From a virus, in the IMG/VR virus record IMGVR_UViG_3300042922_001182, positions 124,001 through 188,000 of that record: 64,000 nt of DNA; one strand, written 5' to 3'. Position numbers and translations under genes: made by a program. Under the pieces are notes generated by a model. That model saw nothing but the letters and a program-made list of their open reading frames with translations, did no database searches and had not been told where the DNA came from. Shown one piece after another: positions 60,011 to 64,000 of the stretch. Each line of letters begins with the position of its first letter. Position 1 is the stretch's first letter.

Positions 60011-61534
60011 ATGGAAAGCTTCGACAACACCAACCCCCAGGCCGGGGCGGACTCCACCCCGGCCGGAACCCCCATGTACGGTAGCGATCAGGCTGAGCCT
60101 CCTTTCGCCCGTCCCAAGGCCAGCGAGCCCCAGCAGGCTCCGGCCTACGACCCTCCGTTCGAGAGGAACGCCGGTGTCCCGCTTCCCGGAGCCACCCCTC
60201 TGAAGCAGCTCGTGGAGAAGCAGCAGAGCGTGGCTCCCGTCCAGGGCTACGTCGTCGACATCGACAACGCCCCGGAGGAGACCCCCGAGGAGATCATGGG
60301 AACCGTCTCCGGCTACCTGGAGGCCTACGACAACCTCTTGGGAGAGACCCCGACCAAGAGCCAGGAGCCTTCTGCCCCGGCGGTCGAGCGGGAGCCCGTC
60401 GTCCACGCTCCGACGACCCCTCCCCCTGTGGTCGAGCAGAAGAAGGACGAGATGTGGTCGGAGCCGGTCTCGCCTCCCCCTGTCCACAACCCGCCCCCGG
60501 ATCAGCAGCCCGTCCTGGCCATCCAGCTCACCGAGGACGAGCGGCAGGAGCGAGAGAACGGCAAGATCACGACGCGCAACGTCTTCGACGGTCTGAACGT
60601 CTCGATCGACGTCAACAAGATCGTCCTCTCCGAGTCGAACAAGCTGGTCCAGATGACCTCCATGGAGTCGGTGTTCAACGCCGTGCCCACCATGAAGGTG
60701 ATCCTCACCCAGTCCGGCTGGTGGGGTGAGATGTCGGCCCTCAGCATGGCGGAGATCAACTCCATCAACCTGTCGACGAACGACCCCTACACGGACACCC
60801 GCCGCCAGTACCAGATCCTGCACAAGCACATCGAGTCCAGCAACCTGGGCAAGATCGGCTTCAACGACTTCCTGAAGGCCACCGCCTTCTACGACGTCGA
60901 CAGCTTGTACTACGGCTGCTACTGCATGACGTTCCCCGGCGAGAACGAGTTCGAGATCACCTGCCCGTCGTGCCAGAAGAAGACCGTCGCGATCATCACC
61001 AACAACAGCCTCTTCAAGCGCCCGTCGGCGGAGACGATCGCCAAGGTGAAGCAACTGCGCAACACGGTCGCCACCCCGCAGGAGCTGGTCGCCGCGTCGC
61101 TGCTCTCGGAGACGCACCGCGTCGCCCTGCCGGACAGCAAGATGGTCGTCGAGCTGCGTTCGCCCACGCTGGAGGACTACCTGGAAAACCTGAACGGCAT
61201 CACCCCCGAGCAGGCCGACAAGTACGCCAGCGCCGTCGGCATCCGGGCCTTCGTCAGCCGCCTGTTCATGCTGGACATCCCCGCCACCAAGCGGGCCAAC
61301 GAGCCCAGGTTCTTCGAGGTCCACGGCGACGTGCTGTTCGAGGCCCTGTGCCGCCTGAGCAAGGTCGACGGCAAGACCGTCAGCACGGCCATCGAGGGGG
61401 ACGTCAAGCGGTACATCATCGGCTACTCTCTGAAGCCGTTCCCCTGCCGCAACTGCAACGACACCATCCCGGAGATGCCCGTCAACATGGAGCGCGTGCT
61501 TTTCACCCAGATCGCGAAGGAGGTGAGGTCCTAA
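60011..61534 (+). CDS. baseplate hub assembly protein, gp26-like with zinc sites
   Basis: 507 residues. The first 170 are Pro/Glu/Gln-rich and disordered, an addition to T4 gp26 (208 residues). The folded part holds LKATAFYDVDSLYYGCYCMTF followed by ITCPSCQKKT (Cys318, Cys321) and a second CRNCND (about Cys479, Cys482), a zinc-ribbon pair typical of this T4 baseplate assembly family. The neighbours (gp25-like before, small gp51-like ORF after) repeat the T4 gene order, which supports the call. Ends with a perfect AAGGAGGTGA (61517-61526) for the next ORF. Confidence 0.75.
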   Translation: MESFDNTNPQAGADSTPAGTPMYGSDQAEPPFARPKASEPQQAPAYDPPFERNAGVPLPGATPLKQLVEKQQSVAPVQGYVVDIDNAPEETPEEIMGTVSGYLEAYDNLLGETPTKSQEPSAPAVEREPVVHAPTTPPPVVEQKKDEMWSEPVSPPPVHNPPPDQQPVLAIQLTEDERQERENGKITTRNVFDGLNVSIDVNKIVLSESNKLVQMTSMESVFNAVPTMKVILTQSGWWGEMSALSMAEINSINLSTNDPYTDTRRQYQILHKHIESSNLGKIGFNDFLKATAFYDVDSLYYGCYCMTFPGENEFEITCPSCQKKTVAIITNNSLFKRPSAETIAKVKQLRNTVATPQELVAASLLSETHRVALPDSKMVVELRSPTLEDYLENLNGITPEQADKYASAVGIRAFVSRLFMLDIPATKRANEPRFFEVHGDVLFEALCRLSKVDGKTVSTAIEGDVKRYIIGYSLKPFPCRNCNDTIPEMPVNMERVLFTQIAKEVRS

Positions 61535-61704
61535 GGTTCAAGTACCGCAAGTACGCTGAACTTTTGGTCTCAATCATCGACCTATTCGAGGGTCGCCTCC
61601 AGATAGAGCACGTCATGAACCAGCCGATGCCGATCGTGAAGGACATGATCGACGCTAAGATAAAGCAGATCGAGAAGGAGCGGGCCAAGATGCCCAAGGT
61701 GTAG
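61534..61704 (+). CDS. gp51-like small ORF without a normal start codon
   Basis: A 56-codon frame (FKYRKYAELLVSIIDLF...KEQIEKERAKM-type, helical) follows the gp26-like gene in the -1 frame. A perfect 10-base ribosome site AAGGAGGTGA ends 7 bases before 61534, where the overlap reads TAAGG instead of the usual TAATG. The codon in the start position is therefore AGG. Either the start was lost by one base change (or miscalled), an unusual codon is used, or a -1 frameshift fuses it to the gp26-like protein. In T4 the gene after 26 is 51, needed for hub assembly; size and position fit. Confidence 0.55.
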   Translation, partial: RFKYRKYAELLVSIIDLFEGRLQIEHVMNQPMPIVKDMIDAKIKQIEKERAKMPKV

Positions 61705-61744
61705 GTCCGCTCCCCTCCCACCCACAGAAAGAGAAAGAAAGTCA

Positions 61745-62071
61745 ATGAGCACCAACGAGCAGAACGCCCCCGAGCAGAACGACGAGCAGAACGCCCCCGA
61801 GCAGTCCCCTCCTCCCGTCGAGCTGAACCTGGAGCTCTACAGCGCCACCGTCGTCGCTCAGGACGGTAGCAGCGCCCAGACGGCGCAGCTGTGGCCCAAC
61901 CGTGGGACCGCCCTTGCCGAGGCCGAGGCCATGGCCGACCGAGCCAAGGTCGCCATCGTCAAGGTCGACGTCGTCACCCACCGCATCAACAGCTCCGTCG
62001 TGGAGGCCCTGTCGCAGCACATCGCGGCCCTCCGAGCCCAGATGGCCGAGCAGCAGCAGCCGCAGGGCTAG
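61745..62071 (+). CDS. unknown 108-residue protein
   Basis: N-terminal 25 residues repeat NAPEQN(DEQ) (two copies) and are Pro-rich; then a small alpha/beta part (LNLELYSATVVAQDG...AKVAIVKVDVVTH) and an Ala/Gln-rich helix. Ribosome site AGAAAGAAAG. No family recognised. It lies in the baseplate operon. Confidence 0.7.
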   Translation: MSTNEQNAPEQNDEQNAPEQSPPPVELNLELYSATVVAQDGSSAQTAQLWPNRGTALAEAEAMADRAKVAIVKVDVVTHRINSSVVEALSQHIAALRAQMAEQQQPQG

Positions 62072-62082
62072 GAGGTAGAGCC

Positions 62083-62130
62083 ATGCTGACCTCCGATATC
62101 CGGGGTCTGACGGTAGGAGGTCGGCTATGA
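62083..62130 (+). CDS. 15-codon minigene overlapping the next start
   Basis: ATG 62083 has GGAGGTAGAG before it and reads MLTSDIRGLTVGGRL, stopping at TGA 62128-62130 that overlaps the next ATG as ATGA. Its codons 11-14 contain the GGAGG ribosome site of the next gene. It may be a leader peptide that couples or tunes translation of the 62127 gene; it could also be chance. Confidence 0.35.
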   Translation: MLTSDIRGLTVGGRL

Positions 62131-62522
62131 ACATCGAGCTCTACCGTTCGGTGACAGGCGGGAGCGGCGACGTCAACGAGGACAGGGACCGCCTTCTCAA
62201 GGGCTTGAGCTTCACCAGCAACTTCAAGCGACTGGAGCAGGCGGTCAACCTCCTTCTCGAATACAGCCTCTTCTCCGTGGCCTCCAACTTCAGACCGGGT
62301 GAACTGGAAGAGTATCCCCAAGAGGCGAAGCTGGAGAGCGTCCGTCTGGACTTCTCCAGCTACGAAGACGCCGAGGCCCTCTACGAGAGGATGTCCTCCG
62401 GCGCAATCCCCCAGGTGACACCCCTCCGGTACGTCGTCCTGCACCAAGACAGCATCTACCTCTACCTCCACAACGAGGAAGAGCACGGTGTCGAGGCCAC
62501 CGAGTACTCCGTGGCACTGTAA
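62127..62522 (+). CDS. unknown 131-residue protein
   Basis: Small alpha/beta protein (MNIELYRSVTGG; KLESVRLDFSSYEDAEALYERMSSG; LRYVVLHQDSIYLYLHNEEE). No family recognised. Ribosome site TAGGAGGTCG lies in the overlapping minigene. Last gene before GroEL; a strong hairpin separates the two. Confidence 0.7.
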   Translation: MNIELYRSVTGGSGDVNEDRDRLLKGLSFTSNFKRLEQAVNLLLEYSLFSVASNFRPGELEEYPQEAKLESVRLDFSSYEDAEALYERMSSGAIPQVTPLRYVVLHQDSIYLYLHNEEEHGVEATEYSVAL

Positions 62523-62535
62523 GGGCGAAAGACCT

Positions 62536-62567
62536 CCGCTGCAAGGCCAATGCGCCTTGCAGCGGAA
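62536..62567 (+). promoter_or_regulatory. hairpin before groEL
   Basis: TCCGCTGCAAGG (62536-62547) pairs with CCTTGCAGCGGA (62556-62567). No U run follows, so it is more likely an attenuator, RNase processing site or mRNA shield for groEL than a terminator. Confidence 0.5.
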
Positions 62568-62611
62568 TGGTTCTCCACACTATACCAAGACAGGAAAGAG
62601 GAAAGACAACC

Positions 62612-64000
62612 ATGTCCCAGAAAAAGAAGACCGACGTGGACAGGAAGATGCCGTTGGAGGAGACCTTTATCACCTCGAACGTCGTGACCGAGGCCGACAC
62701 CCGTCGGCAGATCGGGGACACCCTGACCTTCGTCTCCAAGGCGCTCGCCAAGACGCTCGGCCCCTACGGCTCGACCACCATCGTCCACGATCGCGAGGCC
62801 ATGGCCCACTTCATGACGAAGGACGGCTACAAGGTGCTCAACTCCATCCAGATCATGGAGGAGGTCCCGCGCACGGTTCTGAACATCATCACCCGCGTCA
62901 GCCGGACCCTGGTCCGCACGGTGGGCGACGGATCGACGTCCTCGATCGTGGTTTCCAACAACCTCTACCACCGGATCGCCAAGCTCCTCCAGAAGTACTC
63001 CATCGCCCCCAAGGACATGGTGGACGCGCTCACCCTCGCCTCCCAGATGCTCGCCGACCTGATCGACAAGAAGGCGTACCAGATCCCCGACCTCGACACC
63101 GAGGAGGGGCTGGAGCTGGTCGCGTGCGTTGCCGCCGTGTCCACCAACAACGACCTGGCGTCGGGCGACCTCGTCGCCAAGATCTTCCAGGAGATCGGCC
63201 GACACGGCTTCGTCACCATCGACGACAACTTCTCCGAGACCGACGAGTACAAGATCACGAACGGCCTGGAGCACAACCGGGGCTGGATCGACTCTGTCTT
63301 CATCAACGACCACAACCGCAGGTCGGTAGAGTTCGAGAACGCATTCGTCCTCCTGGTGGACGACTTCATGACGCAGAACGACCTCCAGGTGCTGGCTGAG
63401 ATGATGACAGAGATCGTTGTCAATAACCGCTCTCCCATGGTCATCGTGGCACGCGGCTTCGACGATGCCACGACCAAGTTCTTCCGGGACAACAAGGTGA
63501 GCAGCCCCACGCTCCCCATCTGCGTGGTGGACATCGCCATGTCGAGCAAGGACCACCTGGAGCGCTTCGAGGACATCGCGGCCTTCATCGGCGGGCGACC
63601 CCTCCGCAAGAGCCAGGGCGAGAAGCTGAGCGAAATCAGCCCTGAGGAGCTCGGCATCGTGAAGGCCTTCAGCAGCGACGAGCTGAAGACGCGCTTCGTC
63701 GGCGGTCGGGGCGTCGCCACGGCGAAGCTGAACGAACGCGTGGAAAAGCTCAAGGAGAAGATCCAGGAGCTCTCCGGCGTCAGCGACCGGGTCAACCGGG
63801 ACGCCGAGATCCGACTGGTGGAGAAGCGCATCGCCGCGCTGACCTCCGGGATGGCCGTCCTCCGGGTCGGCGGCGCGACGGACTCCGAGCGGAGCGCCCG
63901 CAAGGACCTGTTCGAGGATGCCGTCTACGCCGTCCAGAGCGCCCTGCGCCACGGCATCGTCATGGGCGGCACCCTGGCGGTCCCGCACATCATCGCCTCC
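62612..64000 (+). CDS. groEL: GroEL-type chaperonin (3' end outside the window)
   Basis: 463 codons from ATG 62612 (AGAGGAAAG before it), open to the window edge. GroEL landmarks: KTLGPYGSTTIV (TLGPKGRNVV), MTKDGYKVL (ITKDG), GDGSTSSIV (105-113; GDGTTTATV with the key Asp106), AVLRVGGATDSE (VIKVGAATEVE), and FEDAVYAVQSALRHGIVMGGT (EDALHATRAAVEEG with the ATP-hydrolysis Asp). An N-terminal extension of about 20 residues precedes the usual start. Phage chaperonins of this kind (phage EL, AR9) fold phage proteins without a phage GroES. No groES was found upstream. Confidence 0.95.
   Translation, partial: MSQKKKTDVDRKMPLEETFITSNVVTEADTRRQIGDTLTFVSKALAKTLGPYGSTTIVHDREAMAHFMTKDGYKVLNSIQIMEEVPRTVLNIITRVSRTLVRTVGDGSTSSIVVSNNLYHRIAKLLQKYSIAPKDMVDALTLASQMLADLIDKKAYQIPDLDTEEGLELVACVAAVSTNNDLASGDLVAKIFQEIGRHGFVTIDDNFSETDEYKITNGLEHNRGWIDSVFINDHNRRSVEFENAFVLLVDDFMTQNDLQVLAEMMTEIVVNNRSPMVIVARGFDDATTKFFRDNKVSSPTLPICVVDIAMSSKDHLERFEDIAAFIGGRPLRKSQGEKLSEISPEELGIVKAFSSDELKTRFVGGRGVATAKLNERVEKLKEKIQELSGVSDRVNRDAEIRLVEKRIAALTSGMAVLRVGGATDSERSARKDLFEDAVYAVQSALRHGIVMGGTLAVPHIIAS

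Noticed and set aside
1-64000. tRNA or rRNA genes
   Set aside because: No cloverleaf or rRNA signature was noticed by eye. A tRNAscan-SE run would be decisive.

Overview
This 64 kb window is a piece of a large tailed bacteriophage genome (jumbo type, contractile-tailed). GC content looks high (about 60 percent, strong C/G at third codon positions), genes are tightly packed on both strands, and nearly every gene has a strong AGGAGG-type ribosome site. No rRNA, tRNA, CRISPR array or host housekeeping operon was seen. The phage assignment rests on the large terminase, HK97-type major capsid protein, a 2764-residue tape measure protein with wall-degrading domains, a T4-like baseplate set (gp6-, gp25-, gp26- and gp51-like genes plus a possible hub protein), and a phage-type multisubunit RNA polymerase like that of the phiKZ/AR9 group. 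A GroEL chaperonin runs off the right edge. The host cannot be named from the sequence.

Layout. 1-9.3 kb (mostly minus strand): terminase, an M48-like membrane metalloprotease, capsid protein, two putative capsid-associated proteins, and the N-terminal half of RNAP beta', with three small plus-strand genes at 3.8-4.8 kb. 9.3-19.8 kb (minus): a 1540-residue heptapeptide-repeat protein, then a replication and nucleotide cluster (HAD nucleotidase, possible SSB, family B DNA polymerase, metallo-beta-lactamase-fold hydrolase, YfbR-like HD nucleotidase). 20-26.4 kb (plus): small genes, the C-terminal half of RNAP beta', two small membrane proteins, a UvsW-like helicase. 26.4-32.6 kb (minus): a QQD-repeat protein, unknown genes, and an undivided RNAP beta subunit with a long N-terminal extension. 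33-45 kb (plus): a Pro/Ala/Lys-tailed protein, tape measure, a tail protein, a RusA-type resolvase. 45-64 kb: baseplate and virion proteins on both strands, a SLOG protein, a FEN-like nuclease, a PD-(D/E)XK endonuclease, the 25-26-51 baseplate block and GroEL.

The most striking element is a 601-bp group I intron (16433-17033, minus strand) inside the DNA polymerase gene. All core helices can be drawn, and splicing restores the conserved MKNEF...KKQY junction of family B polymerases. Its P6a loop holds, in antisense orientation, a complete small gene cassette: promoter-like box, ribosome site, 61-codon ORF and terminator. It carries no homing endonuclease. The polymerase itself lacks the exonuclease domain and palm motif A, so it must be split again.

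Two promoter classes can be inferred. One is an AT-rich box, CATATTAT/TATATTAT, found upstream of eight genes on both strands and very like the TATATTAC box of phiKZ early promoters read by virion RNAP. The other is an extended -10 box, GGTA(C/A/T)AAT, usually followed directly by a hairpin. The phage therefore probably uses its own polymerase (beta plus split beta') for one gene class and the host enzyme for another. Rho-independent terminators, several shared between convergent genes, separate the transcription units.
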